From positions 38,424-102,423 of the forward strand of contig CACHJL010000001.1 of NCBI GenBank assembly GCA_902580135.1: a stretch of DNA of 64,000 bases, in the 5' to 3' direction. Position numbers and translations under genes: made by a program. Below the pieces are notes generated by a model. It worked only from the letters and a program-made list of their open reading frames with translations, was not told where the DNA came from and did not search any database. This DNA is from an uncultured Pelagibacteraceae bacterium (lineage in GTDB: Bacteria; Pseudomonadota; Alphaproteobacteria; Pelagibacterales; Pelagibacteraceae). Of the stretch, positions 50,492 to 59,635 are shown one piece after another (within the stretch, counting starts at the first letter, position 1; every line of letters begins with the position of its first letter).

Positions 50492-51565
50492 ATGGCTGAA
50501 AAACCAATAATATTAGGCATAGAAACAAGTTGTGATGAAACTGCAGTGTCACTGATACAGGATGATGAAAGTAATTTACCAAAAATTTTATCGAATGTTA
50601 TTTCAAGTCAATTTAACATTCATAAAGAATACGGTGGTGTAGTTCCTGATTTAGCTGCTCGATCTCACGTAGAAAAAATTGATATAATCACAAAAAAAGC
50701 AATAAAAGAAAGTGGTGTTGGCTTAGACAAAGTTTCTGCAATTGCCGTAACTGCAGGACCTGGATTAATAGTTTGCTTAACAGTTGGTTTAAATTTTGGA
50801 AAAGCAATGGCGATGTCTCTCGATATTCCTTTCATTGGTGTGAATCATTTAGAAGGACATGCTTTAAGTCCAAAATTACACTCTAAAATCGAGTATCCCT
50901 ATTTACTCCTTTTAATTTCTGGTGGTCATAGCCAATACTTAAGTGTTAACAATCTAGGTAATTATAAAAGACTTGGCACTACAATTGATGATGCTCTAGG
51001 AGAAGCGTTTGATAAAACTGCTAAACTTTTAGGTATTGAGTTTCCAGGTGGTCCAAAATTAGAAAAATTTTCAAAAAAGGGCGACCCAAATAAATACAAT
51101 CTTCCTAAGCCAATTATAAATAAAGGTGGGTGTAATTTATCATTTGCTGGATTGAAAACTGCAATTTTAAGAATAACAAAGAAAATTAAAACCGACCAAG
51201 AAAAATTTGATCTTGCAGCTTCATTTCAAAAAACAATTGAAGAAATATTATATATAAAAACAAAAAAAGCTTTTCAAGAATTTCAAGAAATACATTCTAT
51301 AGAAAATAATAATTTTATAGTTGCTGGAGGTGTTGCCGCTAATGAAGGAATAAGAAATAAGCTTATTAAAGTAAGTAATGAAAATAATTTTAAATGTATA
51401 TTTCCAGATCTTAGGTTGTGCGGTGATAATGCCGCCATGATAGCAATGGTCGGTTTAGAAAAATATAAAATTAAGCAGTTTGATAGTTTAGATTTACCTG
51501 CAAGTCCTAGATTACCATTAGATGAAAATGCAAAATTTTTGAAGGGAGCAGGGATTAAATTATAA
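50492..51565 (+). CDS. tsaD: tRNA threonylcarbamoyladenosine transferase TsaD
   Basis: The 357-residue protein has ILGIETSCDETAVSLI, GGVVPDLAARSHVE, the metal motif VNHLEGHALSPKL (His at about 113 and 117), LLISGGHSQYL, GTTIDDALGEAFDK, NLSFAGLKTAI and VAGGVAANEGIR. With TsaB/TsaE it transfers threonylcarbamoyl to A37 of ANN-decoding tRNAs. It is followed by two methyltransferase genes where I would expect gpsA. Confidence 0.97.
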   Translation: MAEKPIILGIETSCDETAVSLIQDDESNLPKILSNVISSQFNIHKEYGGVVPDLAARSHVEKIDIITKKAIKESGVGLDKVSAIAVTAGPGLIVCLTVGLNFGKAMAMSLDIPFIGVNHLEGHALSPKLHSKIEYPYLLLLISGGHSQYLSVNNLGNYKRLGTTIDDALGEAFDKTAKLLGIEFPGGPKLEKFSKKGDPNKYNLPKPIINKGGCNLSFAGLKTAILRITKKIKTDQEKFDLAASFQKTIEEILYIKTKKAFQEFQEIHSIENNNFIVAGGVAANEGIRNKLIKVSNENNFKCIFPDLRLCGDNAAMIAMVGLEKYKIKQFDSLDLPASPRLPLDENAKFLKGAGIKL

Positions 51566-52429
51566 ATGAATTATTCAAATAAATTTGAAAGTATACTAAA
51601 TTTAATCAAAAGTTTTGATAAATCATTAAAATTTGAAATAATTGAAATTGGTGCTCATCCTTACGATGCAAAAGAAGAACCATTTTATAAACTATTGGAA
51701 TTTTTTCCAGAATCAAAAATAAATGCTTTTGATATCGATAAAAATGAATGTGAAAAATTAAATGCAGTATCAAAAAAAGGAGTTAAATATTTTCCATTTG
51801 CATTAGGGAAAAAAAAAGAAAAAAGAAAATTTTACGAGGCTAATCACCCTATGTGCAGCTCTCTTTATGAGCCTGATGAGAAATTACTTAAATTATACAA
51901 CAATTTTAAAGTGGCATATTTGAAAAATATTACTGAAATTGAAACAATTAGTTTAGATCAATTTCTCGAAGATCAAAAAATAAGCTCTATAGATTTTATA
52001 AAAATTGATATTCAAGGTGCAGAATTAGATGTATTTGAGGGAGCCAGAAAATCTTTAGAAAATGTTTTGACTATAGTATCTGAAGTTGAATTTATGCAAA
52101 TTTATAAAAATCAACCACTTTTTGGTGATGTTTGTTCTTTTTTAAATAAAAAAGATATTATGTTCCATAAATTCTTAGGTTTATCAGGCAGAACTTTAAT
52201 TCCTGTTACTGTAAAGAACGATATAAATTTTGCTACACAGCATATTTGGTCTGATGCTGTATTTATAAAAAATATTTTAAAAATTCCCAGTCTTGATAAT
52301 TCTAAACTACTTAAACTAGCTATATTTTCTTACATGTATGGAAGTCCAGACTTAACGGTTTTTTGTTTATTAAATTATGACAAAAATAATAAAACAAATT
52401 TAACAGAATCTTTTAAAAAAATAAGTTAA
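51566..52429 (+). CDS. FkbM family methyltransferase, copy 1
   Basis: The 287-residue protein has a Rossmann SAM-binding core: FEIIEIGAHPYDAKEEPF (about 23-40), INAFDIDKNECEKLN, YFPFALGKKKEKRKFY, MCSSLYEP and the FkbM signature DFIKIDIQGAELDVFEGA (about 145-162). Family members methylate hydroxyl groups of sugars or small molecules. A C-terminal 70 residues lie beyond the usual domain. It starts directly after the tsaD stop and abuts copy 2. Substrate unknown; surface-glycan modification is possible. Confidence 0.85.
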   Translation: MNYSNKFESILNLIKSFDKSLKFEIIEIGAHPYDAKEEPFYKLLEFFPESKINAFDIDKNECEKLNAVSKKGVKYFPFALGKKKEKRKFYEANHPMCSSLYEPDEKLLKLYNNFKVAYLKNITEIETISLDQFLEDQKISSIDFIKIDIQGAELDVFEGARKSLENVLTIVSEVEFMQIYKNQPLFGDVCSFLNKKDIMFHKFLGLSGRTLIPVTVKNDINFATQHIWSDAVFIKNILKIPSLDNSKLLKLAIFSYMYGSPDLTVFCLLNYDKNNKTNLTESFKKIS

Positions 52430-53275
52430 ATGCATAAAAAAATTACTCCAAAAATAAACTTTAATGGGAAAAAAACAAACTTTTTCGCAATAGCTACTTT
52501 AGTAAAACAGAATAATTTAGATCATGCAAATGTCATGGAGCAAGCATTTCAGCAAAATGTATTTATTGATGAAAATAAAAATTTACTTGAAAATTTTATT
52601 AACTCCATAAAATATAACAAAATTATAAAATCTCAATTATATCAGGATGTATTTGCATCTTTTATAGTAGGAGAAAAATTTGAAAAATCTTTTTTTGAAT
52701 TCGGAGCAACCGATGGAATTGATTTATCAAATACATATATTCTTGAAACATATTTAAATTGGACAGGAGCGCTATCAGAACCAAGTCCTCAATGGCATAA
52801 AGAACTGAGAATCAATCGACCTGATGCTAATATTATTACAGAATGCGTCTGGTCTGAGAGTAATAAAAATTTAGATTTTTTTGTTTCTGATGTTGGTGTT
52901 CTATCATCTCTATTTGATTTCAAGGAAAGTGACAAAAATTCTATGCCAGGAAATACACAAGCAAGAATAAAAAGTGGAAAGGTTATATCGGTAAAAACTA
53001 TATCTCTAAATGATGTTATTGAAAAAAAATTTGGATCAAAAACACCTTCTTATATATCTATAGATACCGAAGGATCTGAATATGAAATTTTAAAAGCTTT
53101 TGATTTTAAAAAATTTAGACCCATCATTTTTACTGTAGAACACAATTATACTGAGCTTCAGTCAAAAATTGATAAGATTATGAATTCAAATGATTATATT
53201 AGAGTGTTTAAATCTAATAGTGCTTTTGACGCATGGTATATTTCAAAAGAAATTTTTGATAAAATAAATAATTAA
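52430..53275 (+). CDS. FkbM family methyltransferase, copy 2
   Basis: The 281-residue protein has an N-terminal helical part, then FFEFGATDGIDLSNTYIL (about 85-102), GALSEPSPQWHKEL, ITECVWSESNKNLDFFVSD and the signature PSYISIDTEGSEYEILKAF (about 205-223). It is only distantly similar to copy 1, so the pair did not arise by recent duplication. The phrase SQLYQDVFASFIVGE just before the domain is typical of a subgroup found in glycan clusters. Substrate unknown. Confidence 0.85.
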   Translation: MHKKITPKINFNGKKTNFFAIATLVKQNNLDHANVMEQAFQQNVFIDENKNLLENFINSIKYNKIIKSQLYQDVFASFIVGEKFEKSFFEFGATDGIDLSNTYILETYLNWTGALSEPSPQWHKELRINRPDANIITECVWSESNKNLDFFVSDVGVLSSLFDFKESDKNSMPGNTQARIKSGKVISVKTISLNDVIEKKFGSKTPSYISIDTEGSEYEILKAFDFKKFRPIIFTVEHNYTELQSKIDKIMNSNDYIRVFKSNSAFDAWYISKEIFDKINN

Positions 53276-53276
53276 G

Positions 53277-53690
53277 ATGAACTATTGGTTATTAAAATCA
53301 GAACCGGATGTATGGTCAATAGATCAACAAATTAAGGCAGGAAAAAAAGGTGCTGATTGGGATGGCGTAAGAAATTATCAAGCAGCAAAAAATTTAAGAA
53401 ACATAGAAATGGGTGATTTATGTTTTTTTTATCATTCAAACATTGGAAAAGAAATTGTGGGAGTTGTTGAAGTAATAAAAACTGCTTTTACAGATCCTAC
53501 AGATAAAAAAAAAAAATTTGTAGCTGTTAAAGTAAAGTTTAAAAATAAACTAAAAAACCCGGTTTCCCTTGAAAAAATTAAAAAAAATAAGGATCTAAAA
53601 GACCTTCCTTTGATCAGACAAAGTAGACTATCCGTAATGCCGATAGATACTAAAAGCTGGAAAATTATTTTGAAGATGGGTAGTATCTAG
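53277..53690 (+). CDS. EVE domain protein (thymocyte nuclear protein 1-like)
   Basis: The 137-residue protein is a single EVE domain: [45 protein letters not shown] (split about 30-57), [13 protein letters not shown] and [16 protein letters not shown] is related to PUA and YTH folds and is thought to recognise modified bases in nucleic acid. It is commonly found next to tsaD in alphaproteobacteria. Confidence 0.93.
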   Translation: MNYWLLKSEPDVWSIDQQIKAGKKGADWDGVRNYQAAKNLRNIEMGDLCFFYHSNIGKEIVGVVEVIKTAFTDPTDKKKKFVAVKVKFKNKLKNPVSLEKIKKNKDLKDLPLIRQSRLSVMPIDTKSWKIILKMGSI

Positions 53691-53703
53691 TAAAAAAAAA
53701 TTC

Positions 53704-55692
53704 ATGCCAAAAAAAAAATCAATTAAAAAACGAAAAAAAGCTGAAAAAAAAATAGAAAAAGAATTAATTTATAAAACTAAGAAAGATTGGATTAGTAAAG
53801 CAACGGTAAACAAATCCCAGTACGAAAAAAAATATAAAACATCGATTTCAGATAACGATAGTTTTTGGAAAAAAGAAGGAAAGAGAATTAATTGGATTAA
53901 ACCTTATTCAAAAATTAAAGATGTCAAATTTAGCAAAACAGATGTAAGAATAAAATGGTTTTATGATGGTAGTTTAAATGCTTCTGCTAATTGTATTGAT
54001 AGACATTTAAAAAAAAATAAAGACAAAACAGCAATCATTTGGGTTGGTGATGATCCAAAAGTTCAAAAAAAAATATCTTATAAAGAGCTTCACAAAGAAG
54101 TTTCAAAAGCAGCAAATGGATTAAAAGAAATTGGAGTTAAAAAAGGTGATAGAGTTACTATTTACTTAACAATGATACCCGAACTAGCATACACAATGCT
54201 TGCTTGTGCTAGAATTGGAGCAGTTCATTCAATTATATTTGGAGGATTTTCACCAGATAGTATTTCTGGCAGAATCAATGATTGTAAATCTGATTATGTA
54301 ATTACTGCAGATGAAGGTGTAAGAGGAGGAAAAACAATTCATCTTAAATCAATTATGGACGAGGCTTTAGTAGATAGTCCAAAAGTAAAAAAATGTGTGG
54401 TAATAAAAAGAACAGGAAACAGGATCAATTGGGATCCTAGTAGAGATGTTTGGTATCATGAAATTATTAAAAATGTTTCTAACAAATGTGAACCTGAAGA
54501 AATGAATGCAGAAGATCCATTATTTATATTATATACATCTGGATCGACAGGAAAACCAAAGGGAGTTTTACATACAACTGGTGGTTATATGGTTTATGCT
54601 TCAATGACTCATCAGTATATATTTAATTACAAACCTAAAGACATTTATTGGTGTACAGCTGACATAGGTTGGGTGACAGGTCATAGTTATATAATTTATG
54701 GTCCATTATCTAATGGAGCAACTACTATAATGTTTGAAGGAATTCCAACTTATCCTGACAATTCTAGGTGGTGGCAAATTGTTGATAAATATAAGGTAAA
54801 TATATTTTATACAGCTCCAACTGCAATACGCGCTTTAATGAGAGAAGGTGATAAACCAGTAAAAAAAACATCAAGAAAAACTTTAAAATTATTAGGAACT
54901 GTAGGCGAACCTATAAATCCAGAAGCTTGGCAGTGGTATTATAAAGTTGTTGGAGATTCAAGATGCCCAATTGTTGATACTTGGTGGCAAACAGAAACTG
55001 GTGGAATTTTAATTAGCCCTCAAACAGGAGCTATTAATTTAAAACCTGGTTCAGCGACAAAACCTTTTTATGGAATTAAACCACTAATAGTTGATAAGAC
55101 AGGTAAAGTTTTAAAAGGTGAAGCACAAGGTAGACTGTGCATAGCTCAGTCATGGCCAGGACAAATGAGGACTGTTTATGGAGATCATAAAAGATTTATA
55201 GATACTTATTTTTCTCAATTTGATGGAAAATATTTTACAGGAGATGGTTGTCGTAGAGATAAGGATGGATATTACTGGATAACAGGAAGAGTTGATGATG
55301 TAATTATTGTTTCAGGACATAACTTAGGAACAGCTGAAATTGAAAGTGCATTTGTAGCTCACCCTAAAGTTGCTGAAGCAGCAGTGGTTGGATACCCACA
55401 TGACATAAAAGGAAATGGGTTATACTGTTATGTAACATTAAATGTTGGAGAAGTACACTCCTTGGATTTAGAAAGAGAATTAAAACTTTGGGTAAGAAAA
55501 CAAATTGGAGCTATTGCAACTCCTGACTTAATTCAATTTTCTCCTGGTCTTCCAAAAACAAGATCAGGAAAAATAATGAGAAGAATTTTAAGAAAAATTG
55601 CTGCTAATGAGCATGATCAGTTAGGAGATACTACTACATTAGCAGATCCAAGTGTTGTAAAAAGCTTAGTTGAAAATAGGAAAAATATTTAA
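53704..55692 (+). CDS. acs: Acetyl-CoA synthetase
   Basis: The 662-residue AMP-forming synthetase has the ATP motif [20 protein letters not shown] (about 277-296), the acetate pocket [57 protein letters not shown], and the C-terminal acetylatable Lys in [16 protein letters not shown] Lys-rich 20-residue N-terminal stretch precedes the usual start region. It makes acetyl-CoA from acetate. A probable acetate symporter lies 750 bases downstream on the same strand. The 3' end overlaps the convergent gene by 4 bases. Confidence 0.96.
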   Translation: MPKKKSIKKRKKAEKKIEKELIYKTKKDWISKATVNKSQYEKKYKTSISDNDSFWKKEGKRINWIKPYSKIKDVKFSKTDVRIKWFYDGSLNASANCIDRHLKKNKDKTAIIWVGDDPKVQKKISYKELHKEVSKAANGLKEIGVKKGDRVTIYLTMIPELAYTMLACARIGAVHSIIFGGFSPDSISGRINDCKSDYVITADEGVRGGKTIHLKSIMDEALVDSPKVKKCVVIKRTGNRINWDPSRDVWYHEIIKNVSNKCEPEEMNAEDPLFILYTSGSTGKPKGVLHTTGGYMVYASMTHQYIFNYKPKDIYWCTADIGWVTGHSYIIYGPLSNGATTIMFEGIPTYPDNSRWWQIVDKYKVNIFYTAPTAIRALMREGDKPVKKTSRKTLKLLGTVGEPINPEAWQWYYKVVGDSRCPIVDTWWQTETGGILISPQTGAINLKPGSATKPFYGIKPLIVDKTGKVLKGEAQGRLCIAQSWPGQMRTVYGDHKRFIDTYFSQFDGKYFTGDGCRRDKDGYYWITGRVDDVIIVSGHNLGTAEIESAFVAHPKVAEAAVVGYPHDIKGNGLYCYVTLNVGEVHSLDLERELKLWVRKQIGAIATPDLIQFSPGLPKTRSGKIMRRILRKIAANEHDQLGDTTTLADPSVVKSLVENRKNI

Positions 55693-56315
55693 ATATCAAT
55701 TAATTTTATAAATTCCTTTTCAATATTTTCCCATTTTAAAATCATAGAATTTAAAACAATTTTTCTATCTAAAGTTTTTAATTCTTTTGCAACTGGTGCC
55801 CACTCATATAATGCTAAAGCACTTTCATTGAATGGCCATGACTTATAATAATTTTTCCATTCTATTTTTTGCAATCTTTTATTGAAAATTTCTTTTCCAT
55901 TTTTAATTATATCTTCGGGCATTTTATTTTTTAATTCTTCATTTAAGATTTTTTCGTAAATTCTTTTTGCATGGTCCATTTCTTGAAAATTATAAAAAAC
56001 GTTTAGATAAGAAAGTGTATAAAAAGTTAAGTCTTGTAATGCTATTGTATAAATATTCCATTTGGCTTTATTAATTGACGTTAGGAATATTTCATCATCA
56101 AAATGTAAAACATATTTAGTTCCCATTCTTGTTTTTAAATAACTATATAAGGTAACTTGAGATACCCAGGCTGACTTTTGCTGAATGAAACTCTCTAGAT
56201 CGTCAATATTTTTAATTTTTTTCTTAGGAATAAAAGCTTTGAATAAAGAAAAAAGATAAAGCCTAAAATCTTCAAGTTTGATATCTTTTAGGTTAAATCT
56301 ATATTTTAGGGCCAT
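55689..56315 (-). CDS. Conserved alphaproteobacterial protein of unknown function
   Basis: The 208-residue protein is helical and aromatic-rich, without signal peptide or membrane segments. [19 protein letters not shown] (about 48-66), [20 protein letters not shown] (about 81-100) and [21 protein letters not shown] (split, about 170-190) look like conserved blocks of a family I have seen in alphaproteobacteria, sometimes labelled esterase, but no catalytic triad or Gly-X-Ser motif is present. Function unknown. It converges on acs. Confidence 0.75.
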   Translation of the reverse strand: MALKYRFNLKDIKLEDFRLYLFSLFKAFIPKKKIKNIDDLESFIQQKSAWVSQVTLYSYLKTRMGTKYVLHFDDEIFLTSINKAKWNIYTIALQDLTFYTLSYLNVFYNFQEMDHAKRIYEKILNEELKNKMPEDIIKNGKEIFNKRLQKIEWKNYYKSWPFNESALALYEWAPVAKELKTLDRKIVLNSMILKWENIEKEFIKLIDI

Positions 56316-56434
56316 TTATCTACTATTAGTTGTTATATATTACAAAAAGACTTTTAATTGGAGCATTTTTTAGGGTTTCAATCTATCACATTTTGAGTAT
56401 GTTAATTTTTTTTAACCTATAGGGAGTATAAAAA

Positions 56435-56698
56435 ATGTCAAAACAAGCTCAACACTGGGAAAAAACCAGAGGTTTGCTATTTGTTACTTTAGCGATCTGG
56501 TTCGTATTCTCAATTGGCATCTTTTTCTTCGGCGCCGAAATGAATGAATCTAACTTTAAACCTTTTGGTTATCCATTAACATACTGGTTTACTTGTCAAG
56601 GATCTCTTGGAATCTTCGTAATTTTAATTTTCTGGTTTGCAAACAGACAAGAAAAAATTGATGAAGAGTTCGGCTTTACTGAAAAGGAGGATGACTAA
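56435..56698 (+). CDS. DUF4212 small subunit of sodium/solute symporter
   Basis: The 87-residue protein has two membrane helices (about 12-31 and 48-68) and the DUF4212 pattern HWEKTRGLLFVTLAIWFVFS, FPLTYW-like YPLTYWFTCQGSLGIFVI and an acidic tail. In this family it is always encoded just before a large SSS permease, as here (adjacent with no gap). AGGGAG at 56421 gives a good ribosome binding site. Confidence 0.93.
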   Translation: MSKQAQHWEKTRGLLFVTLAIWFVFSIGIFFFGAEMNESNFKPFGYPLTYWFTCQGSLGIFVILIFWFANRQEKIDEEFGFTEKEDD

Positions 56699-58513
56699 AT
56701 GATAAAAGGAAAATTTATAGATAATTTACCAAAAGTATATGGAATATATACTGGTGGTTTCCTTGCGTTCATTATTTTAATGGCAATAGCTGAGTCAGCT
56801 GGTATGTCTGCGAAATTAATAGGAATATTTTTCGTGGCATTTACAGTTGGTATCTATGCACTAATTGGTTATCTATCAAGAACACTTCAACTTGACGCTT
56901 ATTACGTAGCCGGAAGACAAGTTCCAACAGTATTTAATGGTATGGCAACAGCGGCAGACTGGATGTCTGGTGCATCATTTGTTGCTATGGCTGGTGGAAT
57001 TTACTTTAAAGGCTATGGATATATGGCCTTACTAGTTGGATGGACTGGAGGATATGTTTTAGTTGCATCTTTACTTGCGCCATATTTAAGAAAATTTGGA
57101 TGCTATACAGTTCCAGATTTTATCGGTACAAGATATGGTGGTAATTTAGCTAGGGTAGCTGCGGTTATAGTTCTAACAGTCGCTTCATTCACTTATGTGA
57201 CTGCACAAATTAATGCAACAGGAACAATTGCTTCTGTAGCTTTAGATATTCCATTTGGAATAGCTGTGTACGTTGGATTAGCAAGTATATTAATTTGTTC
57301 TATGCTTGGTGGTATGAGAGCTGTTACTTGGACACAAGTTGCACAATACATTGTATTAATCATAGCATATCTATTACCTGTATTTTGGATAAGTAATAAA
57401 ATGGGTGCTGGGTTCTTTCCACACTTAATGTTAGCAGATGAAGTTGCAAGAATTGCTGAATTAGAAGGTCAGTATGGATTCGTTAAAAATTCTGCAGCTG
57501 ATCTAAAAACAGTACCAAAAGGTTTGGCTGGAATAACTAAAGCACACTCTTCAGTTAATGCTACACCTTGGGCATTTATTTCATTAGCGGTTTGTATGAT
57601 GGCTGGAACAGCTTCATTACCTCACGTTATGATGAGATACTTTACAACACCAAGCGTAAAATCAGCTAGAAGATCAGTAGGATGGTCATTATTCTTTATC
57701 TTTTTACTTTATTCTTCAGCTCCAATGTTAGCGACACTATCTAAGTTATCTTTGATAGATCCTAACTTGGCGACTGGAATTATTGGTAAATCGATATCTG
57801 AAGTTCAATCAATTGATTGGTATCAAAACTGGAACCAAGCAAACTTAATGTTCATAAGCGACTTTAACCAAAATGGAAAACTTGAACTAAATGAGTTTTT
57901 CATGGGTGGTAAAGCCGTTGTATTAGCGACTCCAGAAATTGCTGGATTGCCTTATGTAATTTCAGGTCTTGTTGCTGCTGGAGGTATGGCTGCTGCCATG
58001 TCAACAGCTGATGGTTTAGTTTTAGCAATTGCAAATGCTTTATCTCATGACTTATACTATAAGATCATTGATCCTAAAGCAGAAACTAGAAAAAGATTAG
58101 TTGTTGCAAGGGTACTACTTGTAATAATTGGTTTTGCTGGAGCAACTATTGCAGCACTTGAAATTCAAGGTATCTTAGGCTCAGTTATCTGGGCATTTGA
58201 CTTTGCGATGTCAGGATTGTTCTTCCCACTTGTGTTAGGTGTATGGTGGAAGAGAGCAAATGCACCTGGTGCTGTTGCTGGAATGCTTCTAGGTCTAATC
58301 TCTGGTACAGCGTATCTAATTTGGGTACGTAACGGAGGATCTGGATTCTGGGGTATTACTCAACTTACATTCGGAATAGTTGGATCATTAGTTAGTCTAG
58401 TTTCAATGGTTGTTGTTAGTTTAATGACTAAAGAACCAGATAAGGCTACTCAAAAAATGGTTGATGAAGTACGTATACCTAGTGGTAGAACAGTACTTGG
58501 TAAACAACATTAA
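56699..58513 (+). CDS. Sodium:solute symporter, VC_2705/ActP-like (probably acetate or other monocarboxylate)
   Basis: The 604-residue permease has about 13 membrane helices and SSS motifs: YYVAGRQVPTVFNGMATAADWMSGASF (split about 77-103), YTVPDFIGTRYGG, GGMRAVTWTQVAQYIVL, GTASLPHVMMRYFTTPSVKSAR and GGMAAAMSTADGLVLAIANALSHDLYY. A large loop near residues 235-290 and another at 355-405 are typical of the VC_2705 group. Association with DUF4212 and nearby acs suggests acetate, which remains inference. Codon use here is less AT-extreme than in neighbours, consistent with high expression. Confidence 0.93.
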   Translation: MIKGKFIDNLPKVYGIYTGGFLAFIILMAIAESAGMSAKLIGIFFVAFTVGIYALIGYLSRTLQLDAYYVAGRQVPTVFNGMATAADWMSGASFVAMAGGIYFKGYGYMALLVGWTGGYVLVASLLAPYLRKFGCYTVPDFIGTRYGGNLARVAAVIVLTVASFTYVTAQINATGTIASVALDIPFGIAVYVGLASILICSMLGGMRAVTWTQVAQYIVLIIAYLLPVFWISNKMGAGFFPHLMLADEVARIAELEGQYGFVKNSAADLKTVPKGLAGITKAHSSVNATPWAFISLAVCMMAGTASLPHVMMRYFTTPSVKSARRSVGWSLFFIFLLYSSAPMLATLSKLSLIDPNLATGIIGKSISEVQSIDWYQNWNQANLMFISDFNQNGKLELNEFFMGGKAVVLATPEIAGLPYVISGLVAAGGMAAAMSTADGLVLAIANALSHDLYYKIIDPKAETRKRLVVARVLLVIIGFAGATIAALEIQGILGSVIWAFDFAMSGLFFPLVLGVWWKRANAPGAVAGMLLGLISGTAYLIWVRNGGSGFWGITQLTFGIVGSLVSLVSMVVVSLMTKEPDKATQKMVDEVRIPSGRTVLGKQH

Positions 58514-58527
58514 ATAATTTGATTTTT

Positions 58528-58555
58528 AAGGGGCGAATTTTTTCGCCCCTTATTT
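58528..58555 (+). terminator. Rho-independent terminator after the symporter operon
   Basis: AAGGGGCGA pairs with TCGCCCCTT across a six-base AT loop and is followed by a T-rich tail (TATTTATTTT). It starts 15 bases after the symporter stop codon and closes the DUF4212-symporter transcript. Confidence 0.9.
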
Positions 58556-58579
58556 ATTTTAAAATTTCTATATTTTTTT

Positions 58580-58930
58580 ATGTCAGCAAACTTTCACCCT
58601 CTTGTATATTTAATAGATTATATAATGGGTGTAATCATGTGGACATTAATTGGAAGAGTGGCGATGAACATTTTCCAAAAAGAAGACTCTGAATTTTTTT
58701 TTATGAAAGTTTTTGTAAAATTAACAGATCCATTAATTAATTTATTTAAAATTATAACGCCTTCATTCATAATTAAACCTCTAGTACCACTATACGTTGC
58801 TTGGTTTTTTTATATGTTTAGATTTTACCTCATGCCTTATATATTGGGCTATTCTGTAATGGGAATGCTATCTTTTCCTCTAGAAAGTGAAATTGCAATA
58901 CAAATTTATCAAATTTTTGGTAAAAATTAA
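58580..58930 (+). CDS. Small membrane protein, YggT-like
   Basis: The 116-residue protein has two clear hydrophobic regions (about 8-30 and 65-88) plus a weaker C-terminal one. VKLTDPLINLFKIITPSFI in the middle recalls the YggT motif LTDPxxxxxRxxxP, but the layout is not a perfect match. It is separated from the symporter by a terminator and precedes rpe by 44 bases. Function unknown. Confidence 0.7.
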   Translation: MSANFHPLVYLIDYIMGVIMWTLIGRVAMNIFQKEDSEFFFMKVFVKLTDPLINLFKIITPSFIIKPLVPLYVAWFFYMFRFYLMPYILGYSVMGMLSFPLESEIAIQIYQIFGKN

Positions 58931-58974
58931 TTCAAAAAAAAAACAAAAATTGATAGTACTAAACATATCTATCA

Positions 58975-59634
58975 ATGAAAAAAATACAAATTTCACCATC
59001 AATTCTATCTGCTGATTTTAGTCAACTAGGTAATGAAATTAAAAAATTAGAAGAAGGTGGAGCTGATCTCATACATGTAGATGTAATGGATGGGCATTTT
59101 GTTCCAAATTTAACAATAGGACCTCCAGTTATTAAAACTTTGAGAAAGTATACAAATTTGCCATTTGATGTTCATTTAATGATTGCCCCTGTTCATAAAT
59201 ATATAAAAAATTTTGCTGATGCTGGATCAGACATAATTACAATTCATCCGGAGGCAACTGAAAACTTAGAAGAATCTATAAATCATATTAAAGAGCTGAA
59301 TAAAAAAGTTGGAGTATCGTTAAATCCAAATACTGAAATAAATGTTATTGAATCTCAATTAAATAACATAGATTTAGTTTTAATAATGAGTGTTTATCCG
59401 GGATTTGGGGGACAAAAATTTATAAATGAAACTATAAAAAAAATAAAAGATTTAAAAAAAATTAAAGATGAAAATAATTATAGATTTGATATTGAGGTTG
59501 ATGGAGGTATTAACTTCACAAATTCAAAAGATGTTATAAATGCTGGTGCAAATATTTTAGTTTCTGGAACAACAATATTTAAAGAAAATAACGGAGATAT
59601 AAAAAAAAATATAGAAACACTAAAGACAGTGTAA
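58975..59634 (+). CDS. rpe: Ribulose-phosphate 3-epimerase
   Basis: The 219-residue TIM-barrel enzyme has ISPSILSADFSQLGNEI, the metal-binding IHVDVMDGHFVPNLTIGP (about 35-52), PFDVHLMIAPVHKYI, VLIMSVYPGFGGQKF (about 138-152) and DIEVDGGINFTN. It interconverts ribulose- and xylulose-5-phosphate in the pentose phosphate pathway. It is 1 base from the heparinase-family gene. Confidence 0.97.
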   Translation: MKKIQISPSILSADFSQLGNEIKKLEEGGADLIHVDVMDGHFVPNLTIGPPVIKTLRKYTNLPFDVHLMIAPVHKYIKNFADAGSDIITIHPEATENLEESINHIKELNKKVGVSLNPNTEINVIESQLNNIDLVLIMSVYPGFGGQKFINETIKKIKDLKKIKDENNYRFDIEVDGGINFTNSKDVINAGANILVSGTTIFKENNGDIKKNIETLKTV

Positions 59635-59635
59635 T

